NCBI GenBank assembly: GCA_033439265.1
Contig: JAVTVX010000009.1
Location: forward strand, 9,637,109 to 9,701,108
Source: Dillenia suffruticosa
Taxonomy: Eukaryota > Streptophyta > Magnoliopsida > Dilleniales > Dilleniaceae
Direction: 5' to 3'
Length of the DNA: 64,000 bases
Below, in pieces: positions 1 through 11,466 of this stretch. Under the pieces are notes generated by a model. The model made no database searches and had not been told where the DNA came from. It saw nothing but the letters and a program-made list of their open reading frames with translations. Made by a program: the position numbers and the translations under genes. Numbering within the stretch: position 1 is the stretch's first letter; every line of letters begins with the position of its first letter.

Positions 1-3000
1 ATTACTAAAATATAAATATTCTTATTTTATATAATACAAAAATAATAAAAGTATCATCATATCACAATAATAATTAGAACTCACATTAATTTTGATAATG
101 AAAATTCTATTTGTGCATAGTACGACTTTAATCATAAAATTCTAAACATACCAATGGACAATTGATTTAGTGAATAAAAGTATTAAATTTCTTAATTAAG
201 TGTTGATTTTAAAATTTTAAAATGAAAAAAAACTATATCGAGAGAAATTTCATAGATTGAAATCGATAACGTTTAAAACGAATTAATTAGAATATAATTT
301 CAAATATCGATAAGTTATATAAAAAAATAATACTCTAAACATAATAGTCTAAAATCATTAAAAAAAAATTATTGTGACTTTAGAATTCCCAAGTTGGTGA
401 AACCAATTAATTACTTGAGTCATGCAGATGCTTCCTTACATCTGTGATGTCAACCTAAAGTATACATAGACAATAAATGATCAAAGAAGGTCTCATCAAC
501 CTCTGATCAGAGGTTGGCTTTTCGGTCTCCGCATGGATGGGATTGGAGACTTTTGGAGCTTCCGAAATAGACAGTGAACTCGAAACATTAACTAACAACC
601 TTGGAGTCAAAGAAAGCTCTAGTACATAGACAAGATTTACCATGCTACTGTGGTCTCTTCAGATAAATTACACCGTAGTCTTAACCTGTTTGTGGAAATT
701 CTTTTGAGCCTTGCATGTTTAGGAGCATTCTGTAAATGTTTACCAGGGGCATGCGTGGTTGAGTTGATCTCATCTTATATAGCACTGCAAATGTATGTCT
801 CTGTTATCCGTTTTAGAGTGATCAAGGTGAAGGAATAGTCATAGTTTTGATTTTGAACATGGAGAAATTCAGTCTTCGTAAAAATGGTCTTCCAACGGTT
901 GTCATACGTCTCCACGTGGGCTGCTGGTTTTATTTTATTTTCCTAGTATGATTTATGATTTTATCTTTTTCTCTACAAGTGACATGACAGTTCATGTATC
1001 ACCAACCATTCATCCCTTATTTCTCTGGTTTGCCATGTGCGGTAGCCACACCTCACTGCAATGTGTCGGCCAACTGATCTACCACGTCATCCATCTCCCC
1101 CAACCTTATCAAATTTTGGTCACTCCTCCCTTTAACTGATTTTTTCTTTTTCTCCGTGCTTATTGTGAATCGTAATTCAATTAATTTAATTTAAATTATT
1201 ATCATCCTAATTAAAAAAAAAAATTCTCTCAATATAATTTTTTTATTCCTAAAATTAAAATCTAAATATTGATTAAAAAACATAACATATTTCCCATTAA
1301 ATTAATTATACGACGATCGCTCTTAACAGATTTTAACACCCCTTTCTTGAAATTTTATTTATATTATCCTCTTTCATTAGCAAACTATGAAAAAGTTAAA
1401 TCTATTATTCTCGATCTCAATTATTTTAAATGTGTCAAACTAGAACCTTTGATAACAAGTTATACAAAATTTTCTTATAGGTCGCAAGTTATATTGCATT
1501 GTAATAAGTGAAATCCCAAAACCTTTACAAGTACAACGTGAAAAAGAATCCAGATATCTTAAACGAGTCAAAATTTAAAAAACGAAGAACCATCGAGCAA
1601 TAATTTATATTGGTAACACAACTATATAATCAATCCACGTTCAATTCTTTTCTACAAAAAATTTTACTCTATCCGTGTAGTGTAGCAATTTAAACTTGAA
1701 ATTATTAAATTAGGGAGATATTTTATATCATTAGACTGCATGTGTTGTTGTATTTAACTTTAACTGCTTTTGGTGTTGTTTATATCTGTTGGCATCGAAA
1801 TCTGGAAGGACAACTGGGCTATGCCAAGGTGCGACGGTTGAGCCCTTAAAGTCATAAGTCGATGGGATTTGGAGGGGTTTTGGCGTGTTCTTGGTGCTCT
1901 TCTCTAAGCAATCCAAGTCTACGAACCTTTCTATTCTTGGAATTTTTTTGTTGATAATAATTTCTCGTTCATCTTTGATCTTGTTAGCTCATCTTTGATT
2001 TTATTAATCCTTATTCGATTATAGGCATTGAGCTTTCTGGAGTTTCTTGAGAACCTATAGTCCGCGGACAGTGTCAACATAATCATCAAATGACAGGAAT
2101 CATAGAGTTTAATAGCCGATTATCTCAAAACCATTCATGGTCCAATCGGTTCGACCAGTGCCATCGGATAACTCTAGCTGTTTTAATTCACTCTTGAAAG
2201 AATTGAAAGAGGAACCATATAAGGTGAAAATCTCATGTCCGGATTTACTTGTCTATATATCATTTCATTCAATCTTTTAGGTCCACCTTCACCTCGACAG
2301 TTATGCTGCGATGCCCTCGGGATCACTTCTATTTCGAGTTTTGAAATAGAAATTGTTTCTAATACAAATAAACATCTTAGCCTCTGCAGAAAAAATATTT
2401 TCACCAAAACTTTCGGATTGCTAATTTCTCAAATATCATTCTTTCTTAACTAAATTGTTAGACAAAAGTGTTTGGAAAACAAGGTTTACCCTGAACTAAA
2501 AACAAAATTTAATATAAAAAGTTTATTAGTATCCTTTTTTCTATATTTAATTAAAAAAAAAGGAAAATCTTTTTTAGAATTAATGAAATGAAACATATCC
2601 TGGTCTTAATAATTAGACATCCATAATGAGAAAAGCTGGGAAAACTGATACAAGAGTCGGGTGGAGAGACAAGTTTTCATGCACAAGTGAGCAATTGGCT
2701 AAATTAAAACACAAGGGTATTTGTCCCTTCGGGGACATCCGATAAGATTGGAACGACACAAGGGCATGGCCTTTTTTTTTTTTTTTTTTTTTGTTGTGTG
2801 GGCGATGCCACAAGCATTGGATCTGCATGAAAATGGCAAGGCTTGAGGGAAACCAAAAAACACCTAATGAAGCAACACTTGTCTAAATGGGAAGACAGAC
2901 TGCTGTTCCCTAATATCTCACATTTTGGAACAACTATGTTTAAAAAATCAAAATCTAATTGAAAAATAAGGCAACCGGTGCTGCATGTTCGGGCACCCAG

Positions 3001-3170
3001 AGGACTTCCTGCTACCCTAAAATCTTGAACACTAATCTGTGCATGGAGCTTAATTCCTAAATCCAAGAGCTTTGTTGTTTTTCATTTGATGAATAATCTC
3101 ACTCAAATAAATAATAAATGAATAAAACCTTTTGGCACTTCCAACTTTGCTAGTGTCCATTGAAATCACA
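1..3170. other. Intergenic, AT-rich, no supported gene
   Basis: The sequence is AT-rich with many stop codons on both strands. The short open frames show no recognisable domain or codon pattern. I see no tRNA or clear transposon end in this stretch. A somewhat GC-richer piece at about 1740-2450 could be an old repeat, but I cannot assign it to a family. Confidence 0.5.
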
Positions 3171-3171
3171 A

Positions 3172-3370
3172 GCACTTGTTGTCTAGTAGTAGAAAAGAAA
3201 TACAAGACCTACCTATTCCTTGCAGGGATAGCTCAGTTGGGAGAATGTCAAACCGGAGAGCGTCAAACCGAAGATCTGATGTTCGCTTGTTTGATCCTAG
3301 CTCACCACATTCTCTCCACCTTTTATAAATTTTTCTGTATCCTTATTGCTACTTGCTCTTTGTTCTAGTC
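3172..3370 (+). repeat. Degenerate tRNA-Gly-like / tRNA-Phe-like dimer with tail (copy 1)
   Basis: From 3222 the sequence follows the plant tRNA-Phe 5' half (GGGATAGCTCAGTTGGGAGA, A box) and the GAAGATCTGA anticodon region. It carries an internal partial duplication and a decayed T arm. Directly upstream, 3172-3224 resembles a shortened tRNA-Gly, recognisable by GTCTAGTAGTAGAA. Downstream, a tail containing TTGTTCTAGTCTGTAT matches the tail of the copy near 4470. Neither half can fold as a functional tRNA. The shared order of two tRNA-like units plus tail suggests a SINE-like family or an old duplicated tRNA cluster; no target duplication was found. Confidence 0.6.
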
Positions 3371-4279
3371 TGTATCATTGAAAGAATTGTTTTACACACA
3401 TTTTCTGAAGAGTGCTAGATATATGACAGAATTAGATTGAAACAGAAATTGATTATTTTCGATCCGTCTCCGAAGCATTTCAATTTTTCCAAGGGAAAAG
3501 TGCCAATGGTGCCCCAGCTTCCAACAGATTATGCTATTGTTGCAGGGGAAAAAATGAAATGCTCTGATATGGTTAACCTGTTGAAGAAGTGCTGAATAAG
3601 TGAAGCTTATGGATATCAGCAGTGAGTAACATAATGTAAGGCTTGCCAATTAAAAATCATAGCTTCCGAAAATTGCTTACAAAGTCATGCACTGTATCAC
3701 GAGTCAGTGTCCAAATCCTACAGTCTTTGAGTTTATGGATCACTAAACCCGAATACTCAAAAGCAAAGGGAAATTTTCTGAGCATAGAACTAAATGGTCA
3801 CGAGGAAAAAAAAATCACCAGAATATGAACTGCAACTATTGCTTAAGCTTAGGGATAAAGCTAGTTAAAATTAATTAATTAATTAAATTTTTTGAATGCA
3901 ACAGTAAAATGCAGTAGTTAGTACATTCAAATTCCAATTCAAACTCGTAGAAGATACACTTTTTCAAGTTACCGTCCAAAGTTTGATATTTAAAACTCAC
4001 TAGGAAGTAGGTTTTCCCAGTGTACTTGTGCAGTGCATGTGGTCTGAGGCTATTGCATTGCCAGCTAGGTTTACCGGTACATATCCAAAGGATAGTAGTT
4101 GGGGTTGAATGGAAAAATCGAGTCACCACAGCATTCGTAGCACTTGGAATGAATCATAAGAAGTTTTGTCATTTAGAACTTTAAAAAAATATGCACACAC
4201 ATTTTGTATATTTGATTTTAACTTTATGGCACATTTAATATTGCATTTACGATATGTTAATCTTTTCAACAGCGCAAAA

Positions 4280-4350
4280 TCACTAGTAGACTAGCAGTAG
4301 AATAGAACCCTGCCATGGTATAGACCTGTGTTCAGTTCCCAGCGGGTGCA
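4280..4350 (+). pseudogene. tRNA-Gly(GCC)-like pseudogene
   Basis: This 71-nt stretch aligns end to end, without gaps, to the plant tRNA-Gly(GCC) form. The GTAGAATAG D-arm region, the CCTGCCA anticodon region and the final GGTGCA are kept. The acceptor stem is mispaired at several positions (it begins TCACTAG opposite CGGGTGC), and the T arm has lost the GGTTCGA box (GTTCAGT instead). It is therefore very likely inactive. One base separates it from the following tRNA-Phe-like unit. Confidence 0.65.
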
Positions 4351-4351
4351 T

Positions 4352-4475
4352 GCAGGGAGAGCTCAGTTGGGACGCATCACACACAAGATCTGAACGCCTG
4401 GATCCATGCTCATCGCATACTCCTTTGGTAACTTTGCCTTTTTATTTTATTTTTTCTTTGTTCATTCTAGTTTGT
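4352..4475 (+). repeat. tRNA-Phe-like unit with tail (copy 2)
   Basis: The unit opens with GGGAGAGCTCAGTTGGGA and keeps an AAGATCTGAACGCC block typical of plant tRNA-Phe, but it is shortened in the anticodon arm and decayed in the T arm. It abuts a tRNA-Gly-like pseudogene, as in the copy 1.1 kb upstream. The tail ends TTGTTCATTCTAGTTTGTAT, close to that of copy 1. It is not a functional tRNA. Confidence 0.6.
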
Positions 4476-4795
4476 ATATTAGTATTAGTATATCTATAAA
4501 ATAGCCTAATACTAAAAGTATAAGAGAGCAACCTGCACAAACGGGTCCCGTCGTATTTAAGGATCAAGCAGCCAATAACACACAATATTCATAATCTTAA
4601 AGGCTTAACGTGAGCCTAAAAGCATTTGCTGTTTTCATCAAAAACTGTACTCAACAGGCCCATTATTTCTTCCCTTGGTAACATACTAATGGTTCTATTC
4701 CATTAAACCAACTTTTATGCTAATTTTATAAATATGAAGCCGGCACATAAGTACCAAATGTTATGAAAATTTTTCCAAGAATAGTTGCACCAATC

Positions 4796-4982
4796 GAGGG
4801 CAAACCTTGCCGCAATGGTAGAGTTGCTCATTTGGTGACTCGAGGCTATGGGTTTGAGGCGTGGAAACAACCACTTTGCCAAAAAATGCAAGGAAAAGTC
4901 TGCGTACATATACGTTCACCCTTCCCCTACTCCTGTACTAAGTTGGGAAGCACTTTGTGTACCGGGTGAGCCCTTTAATAAA
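4796..4982 (+). mobile_element. Au-type SINE with perfect 10-bp target duplication
   Basis: The head (CCTTGCCGCAATGGTAGAG, then a B-box-like GGGTTTGAGGC) and the body (GCGTACATATACG, CTTCCCC, GTACCGGGTGAGCCC) match the Au SINE family as I know it from plants. The element is flanked by TGCACCAATC at 4786-4795 and at 4983-4992, a perfect direct repeat that fixes both ends. It lies about 57 bp beyond the stop codon of the minus-strand M50B-like gene, in antisense, so it probably sits in that gene's 3' UTR. Confidence 0.88.
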
Positions 4983-5038
4983 TGCACCAATCATTGCAAA
5001 TTACAAAATCAAAACTTATGTCCAATGCAGATCATACC

Positions 5039-8000
5039 TCAAGATAAGATAACAAGTCCAAGGTACATGGCTCCACAAAGAAACAAAAAAGATACGAATC
5101 CCCTGCAACATGAAATTGAACTTCAGTGAGGATAGTCTATGTTATTCTAAACTGATATCAATGATCTCAACAGGATGCATACCAGATTAAACCCCATCCA
5201 ACACCATTACAAGGACAAGGGCAAACCTCAGCAAACTTCTCAGCATCACTTGAGTGAACTCTTCGAGATATCAGATCATCAAATATATCTGAGCAGAAAT
5301 AGACATTTTAGAACATGTCAATTTGCTAAATGGGACGTTGACAAGAGCACAAATTTTAAAGCCATACCATAAACGGAGAACAAGCTGTTCATAACGCCTG
5401 AAATCAGCCAAAAGAAACATAATCATGAGTCTTCTCTCCAGTACAAGAAAAAAGGGTTAATATTGGCAGAAAACATTTACCTATGAATAAAATGATGTAT
5501 CGAAGGATATGGACTTTAGTCCTTTCTTGCAAAACCCAAACCACAGCAAGGAAAATAATAAACCCTGATGGCTTAACAAGAGAGTATCAATAACCTCCTA
5601 AATGGAACAATGGAGCTGGACTACCACACTCAAAGCTTATGTCAAGGTCCATGAGTACATACCAATACAAAGTGTACGGAGCGTCCACTGCATAAATAAG
5701 GTAAAAGCAAAACAGTCAAAAAAAAATCAGACAATGTGCTTCAGCATACAAGACAATATAAACTAGAACAACACATTTCTTAAAGAGTAAAGAAAGGATA
5801 ATTTTCATTGGAAATTGCTCACATTTTTTGCTACACATAGTACAACTAGTAAAGCAACAGCAAAGCATGCAGCAGCGATTCTTGCAGTAAGGAGATTTGT
5901 GGAGGCAAGTATCAAAACCATTCCCCAAAATGATGAACCAAGATCTGCAAATTCAAATGGATTTAGTTCTAAGGATATACTAAACCAATGAAAAGGGCAT
6001 GCAAATATTTCCTTGTTTGAGGAATGCTTATGTTGTAACACAGAAAAGCCAAAAAAAAAAAAAAAAAAAGGAGGGAACTGAAGTAATTGGGCAAAAACTG
6101 AAATCAGGTATGAGGAAAGTATTACATCCAGCAGGCAAAATGAACCAGTATACACCACCACGTGTTTGCGTTTCTCCACCTTCATCAGCATGTACCTTGA
6201 TTCCTTCAACCTGCTCTAATCAAGCACAAGACAGGCACAAACTTAGGCATGTGTTTAGAAACTTGATATTTTGTCAACGGTCTATTTCATATCTCCTTTC
6301 CACTTCAGAATATCATTTTTGTAAGCTATAGTTACTTTGAACTGCTAAATATGGATATGGGCTGGAAAAGAAAATTTGGTCCCAAGATATTTAAGGATCA
6401 CATTACAACCATAAAAAGCAGAACTTATGCTACATGAACACTTGTAAGAATGAATTTATCTGAAGATACAACACTTAAGACTTAACATAGTGTGAAAATT
6501 TCATAACATTGCTGTGTGATTATCCATCAGCTGTTTCTGTATTTGTGCTACATAGAGTAGAACATAATTTGTTAAGGAGATTCAAGTGAAAAGGTCAGTC
6601 ATTCTACTCATTATGCGCAACAAGGGTGTGTATTTTAGAACCTTGTAATTGCCATAGAGTTTCTGAATCATTTGTCTTTCACTGATCGCTAAAATGTGAT
6701 CCTTGATGGCTGCTAATATTTGGTAAAGGAAAAGGTAAGAAAGAATTCTCTGCATACCATCTTTATCTCTGCATACCATCTTTATATTCCTTAGGATAAC
6801 ACGGAATTAAAACCTTCTGATCCTGTATGGCACCACATAAATTCTAAGCTTTAAGGATTAGACTAGATGTAGAAAAGTTGGGATATTTTTCTTTTTGTGT
6901 TCTGTTAGGAATGAGGTAGGGGCGACGAGGAAGGAAGTACCCTGAAATACTTGGAAGTTTAGTAGCTTCCTTTCATTGATCATAAGGTAGAATTACAGCA
7001 GAAAAAAGAAAAAAGAACTCAGTCTGCGGAATAGCAAGACTGCCCAAGCTTCATAAGCCGTAATAATTCCTCTCCCCTTTCCCACTTTCATTCCTTCCTA
7101 TTTATAGCCTAATTACCCTCTCATATTCTCTCCTAACCGCTCCAGAATCTCAACAACAGTCTGTTATGCTTGAATTCCATGCCTTCTGCACTGATACACT
7201 TTCAGCCCTCTAGGTTCCGCCACCTCATCCGTCTATTTAGTAGCCACCTCATCCGCCAACTGTTCTTTTGATGCCACTTCATTACCCAGCTGGACATCTA
7301 TAGATCCTTTCGTAACATGTTCCTTATATTTTTTACCTACAAAGCTGACTAAATTACACTAAAGCAAAATTAAAAACCTAATCTATGAACTCAATGAAGT
7401 TCATGGTCACACCAATTACCAAGGAAGCACATGCATAAGAGTAAGCTGACCAAAACTACACTAAAGCAAAATTAAAGACCTGATCTATTAACTCATTGAA
7501 GTTCAGGGTCATATCAATTACCAAGGAAGCACATGCTTAAGAGTCTATGGTATCATATAACATGGCAGATTACAATTTCATGCTTAAGAGATAATAGCAT
7601 AAAGGTAGAGATAAAGCTTCTCACATGTCCACAGGTAAGCTTGCAGGCAACAGCATGACTTGCTTCATGAAGAAAAACAGTGACGAGCTTGAACGGCGTT
7701 AACACTAATGTCCTCCATAACTACAGAATCATACAAATCATGCAAAGGAATTAACCGTACACAATAGCAACAATAAAGTGAATTTTAAGGCAGTAACCCC
7801 CAACCTTTTCCATGTTTTAATGATGTAGCTTCATAAATATCACTTCAATTTAATGTCTCCACTTTATAGACTTCATTCTTATATGACGATCTAACTAGAT
7901 ATTTACTACTTTTGTTGTTTCCATCAAAAATTGGATCGGGGAAAAAAAGGAATTTTGGAAACACGCAAAAGAAAAATAATAAAAATCAAAAGTATAAGAT

Positions 8001-8512
8001 GGAGCTAAAATCCAAGAAATTAAGCACTATGTGATCAGACTGTACGAGTGCATCCTTCATACACAAATTCATAATCATAAATCATAAATTCCCCACTTGC
8101 CAATTCAGCTCAAGGTACCTGAAATAAAGAAAGAACCGTTGTCTGCTTCTTTGAACGAAAACTCAATTAAAGCAGAAGATGATGTTGGTCACTCAGATTT
8201 TCAAAATTGAAGAATACCCTCTACGTGATTAACTCAAACACCGCCATAAATTAGCATCTTTCAACTTAAACCCCTATTTTTAAACTAGTAAGAAAATGCT
8301 CAGTTTATTGTTTAAAAATGGTGATCTGCATCTTTAAAAATCTCCTTCATTTCACAAAGTAAACACCCAAATAAAGCAGAAAAGTGATGTGGGTCGTCCA
8401 GATTTTTAAAATTAGGGGAATACCTGCAATCTGATTTAACTCAAATCCCATGTAAATTACAAGTATTGGACTTACTTGAACCCTCATATGCTCTGTTCGA
8501 GGACAAAGGGGG

Positions 8513-8555
<43 letters not shown>

Positions 8556-8654
8556 GATTACTGCGAGAATGACGATGGCGCAGACACCAAGAGTGGTGAG
8601 GAAAACCACTTGCTCATGGTTGCAACAATTCTTCAGTTCCCAATTTGCTTTCAT
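5039..8654 (-). CDS. Peptidase M50B-like membrane protein, 9 exons
   Basis: Exons on the minus strand: 8654-8562, 7720-7625, 6210-6126, 5944-5823, 5687-5663, 5564-5481, 5397-5368, 5288-5183 and 5102-5039. They join in frame through GT..AG junctions to 234 residues ending CGAMYLGLVILS. Residues 49-53 read HEASH, the HExxH zinc-metalloprotease motif of M50-type intramembrane proteases, placed in a hydrophobic stretch. Hydrophobic segments cover roughly residues 15-31, 82-120, 140-165 and the C-terminus. This matches the small plant proteins annotated peptidase M50B-like; substrate and location are unknown to me. The second aspartate motif of classical M50 enzymes is not obvious, so activity is inferred only. 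The start is the first ATG, before NWELKNCCNHEQVVFL. Exons 5 and 7 are only 25 and 30 nt. No TATA box is clear upstream. Confidence 0.9.
6903..7317 (-). mobile_element. Solo LTR with TGTTC target duplications
   Basis: Read on the minus strand, the 415-bp unit begins TGTTACGAAAGG and ends CATTCCTAACA, the TG..CA ends of a long terminal repeat. TGTTC is present on both sides (6898-6902 and 7318-7322). No internal retroelement sequence is attached, so this is a recombination-derived solo LTR. It lies in intron 2 of the M50B-like gene in the sense direction. A relative is found near 45.2-45.6 kb. Confidence 0.8.
7343..7545. repeat. Diverged tandem duplication, about 101-bp unit
   Basis: Two consecutive units start AGCTGACT (7343) and AGCTGACC (7444). 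They share CACTAAAGCAAAATTAAA, a GAAGTTCA block and AATTACCAAGGAAGCACATG, with scattered substitutions. The duplication is in intron 2 of the M50B-like gene, just beyond the solo LTR. Confidence 0.75.
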
Positions 8655-8800
8655 TTTTCGTCAGCAATTATTTTGAGTTGGATGAGTTGAGACAGCAGGT
8701 AGTCTACTGGTTGTTGGGATCTAGATGTGTGAGAGAGAGGGGGAGAGGGGGAGAGGGGGGTGTTTTCTTTCACTTGGGAGAGTAAGAAAAGACCAGAGAA

Positions 8801-8845
<45 letters not shown>

Positions 8846-8846
8846 G
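8515..8846. repeat. GA microsatellites around the first exon of the M50B-like gene
   Basis: Runs of (GA)n lie at about 8515-8553, at the start of intron 1, and at about 8728-8760 and 8803-8846, upstream of the start codon. On the gene's strand they are CT/TC tracts, common in plant 5' leaders. They create several spurious open frames rich in RERE or SLSL. Confidence 0.9.
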
Positions 8847-10312
8847 TCTTTGGAGGTATCGAAGCGTTCTCAAGCGCCAAATGTCGCGTACCCAACGCCA
8901 ACCGCGTCTGCAGTTACCCTCCCAACTATAATTTTGTTTTTTCTGCATCTAATGTTTCGTTTGATTTAATATTACATATTTTAATTTTAAAAAATAATTA
9001 AAAAAGGCTCTATCTATATAATTATACAGTGAAAAAAGTTTTTTTTTTTTTTTGGTATGATCCGGAGTCTAAAAAAAGGCATGACCTAATATCACGCTTT
9101 AAATAATAATAGATTTTATTAGAAGAGAAAAAAAAAAACACATGAAAATTAGGATAGTCCGATGGTTCTAATTTGACTAGTACATTAGCACAAGTAATAC
9201 CCTTATGGGGAATAAAAAGCACCTCTTGCACTTGGTGTCGCGAATGAGCTGATGACATTCTTTGAGAATGTGAAAGATTTGAGTGACAAAGGTCCACCTC
9301 ATAGGAGAGGACCGATACGACTTTGGCGGAATTGGACTCTAAAGTAACCAAGAAAAATTGAGCACGAAATAGAAGAAGAAGCCCCTCTCAAATAACACTT
9401 ATCTATATAGTGGAGGAGTCTGTCACTCCTAAATTTACCGAAAAGTCATGAATCCATAAACCAGACTCATCACATAATAAACCTTTGGTATTGGCCACAT
9501 AGGAATAAATACTTAAGAACCCGTTCCGTATTTAATTTATAAAATCTATGGGGAGGGGGACCATCGTATCCCAGAACTCAAGCTGGGAGGAGACTGAGAT
9601 CCACAAACAATCGCAAGTCAACCATCTTGAGTATAATCGGAGGTGACTCTCATGACACCCTCATAGATAATTCAAGACTCTCAAAAACATATTTACACTG
9701 ACTTTTCCAAATGGCCCATAGAGTGTAAACAAAGAAAACAAACCACAGACACACATGTGGAAGGCATGAGACTGACGGTTATAGACCACCAACTCCTTTT
9801 CAAGCTGATTCCCCAAAATCAGCTTAGAAAGGAGGAAAGATCTAAGGATTCGAGATCAAACCCAGCGAATCAGGGCTCAGTCCCGAAAGAGATGAAGACC
9901 TATATCTAAAGCTCATGACAAAGAAGGCATAAGGGATCCGCGATTAGCCCACGCTAGAACCAGGTAGCATTATCATCAATGTACCATGAAAGGCAAGCTA
10001 TACCGGGAACTTTACTCATTCCTCACATTTTAATCTCTAAATCCTACTCCATGAAGTAGTAAGAGGATAGATGGATTCCTCGAGGTATTGGAAAGTGTGG
10101 TAGGCTAATTGCACTTAGAAAACCTCGAAAAAATCTCTTGCCCAACACACCAAATCTTGGGACAAGATTTCGGGAGATCAACACACCCCAAACCTCCTCT
10201 ACTATAGAGTCTAGTAGAATAGTAGCAAACTCAAAAACATCCCATTGCCAATCTGAAGTAATAAATTGATTCACTCTCATTGCCATCCGCACGCAGCAAA
10301 TATTAATCATGC

Positions 10313-10745
10313 AACATTTTCAGTTAGCCTCTGCTCCAAGACAGATTTCCCATTCTATTTTTCATCCTGATAATGTTTGCGATGGTGATGAAGGTAATGA
10401 TTTCTTCGATAATGATTATGATGACAATGATGGTGGAGGTCATGCTTGAAATTGTATACTGTTATTTGACTGTTACATTTTGATACTCATTATATTTGTT
10501 TTTTGGTTATATATGGTTATTGGTATTTTAATATTTAGACTTGATGTTACTCTTATCTTTGATATTACTATTATGATTTCTTGTTGAATTTTTAACTTAT
10601 TGATTTTATTGAATAGTTAGTTATATTGATGAGTATAGATAGATGAAATTTGATATAAAACATGATTTGGATGATTAATTGTTGATTGAGTTGGATGAGC
10701 AGGTATAAATACAGGTTATATGGGAAAAAATGGTCCAAATATGTC
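10313..10745 (+). other. Insert of unknown origin with an acidic coding tail
   Basis: This stretch separates the two halves of the LINE. At about 10366-10449 a plus-strand frame reads an acidic tail (GDEGNDFF, DNDYDDNDGGG) ending at a stop codon. It resembles the end of some transposase or other coding exon, but I cannot name the family. The rest is AT-rich. It may be the coding remnant of the element whose array follows at 10745-11466. Confidence 0.3.
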
Positions 10746-11466
10746 AATAAAATTTGTATTTGTCGCAAAATACATATTTGTCGCAAAATTTATCCCTGAA
10801 AACTATGCACATCACAAATTTCGTTACTAAAATTGAATTGTAAATTTTGATTAGTAACGAATTTTACAACAAAAAATATTCGTCACAAATTTGCGACAAA
10901 TTTTACGACGAATTTTTTTTGTTCCTAATTTACCACGAATTGCATTTCGTTGCAAAAATTCCAACGAAAAAAATTATTCGTCACAAATTTGCGACGAAAA
11001 TTAAATTCGTGGCAAATATGCAACAAAAAATATTTTGTGGCAAATTTGCAACGAATTATTTTTCGTTGCTAATTTACGACGAATAACTCATTCTTTGCAA
11101 AATTTGTAACAAATATTTTTTCGTCGCAAAATTTGCGACGAAAATTTTATTTGTTGTAAATTTACGATGAAAATTTTATTTATTGCAAATTTGTGACAAA
11201 AATTTTATTTGTTGCAAATTTGTGATGAATAAAATTTTTGTTGCTAAATTTGTCACACATTTGCGACGAATTTCGCAACAAAAAAATATTTGTTGGAAAT
11301 TTTTGTGATGAATAATTAATTTTTCGTTTCAAAATTTTGCGGCCGCTTATTAACAACGAAAAAAAACTTGTTGCAAAATTGTCACAAATTTGAAATTTGT
11401 TTTGGGATGAATTTTTCTTGTAAATTTGTCGCAAATTTTGTCACAAAATGATATTTTTTTGTATTG
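10745..11466. repeat. Array of TTTGCGACGAA-type palindromic repeats, CACTA-like subterminal region
   Basis: More than a dozen variants of ATTCGTCGCAAATTTGCGACG occur in both orientations over about 700 bp, spaced roughly 30-60 bp. Such dense GCGACGAA motifs are typical of the subterminal regions of plant CACTA (En/Spm) elements. On the minus strand the right edge reads CAATACAAAAAAATATC, one base from a CACTACAAA-type end; a matching left end is not convincing. No transposase is seen in it. The array lies inside the LINE, so it is a later insertion. Confidence 0.65.

Noticed and set aside
8466-8969. Open frames rich in RERERE/SLSLSL around the M50B-like start
   Set aside because: They are translations of GA/CT microsatellites, overlapping the true first exon or its leader.
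10745-11466. CRISPR-like or satellite array
   Set aside because: Repeats are variable, palindromic, in both orientations and without regular unique spacers; a plant transposon subterminal region fits better.
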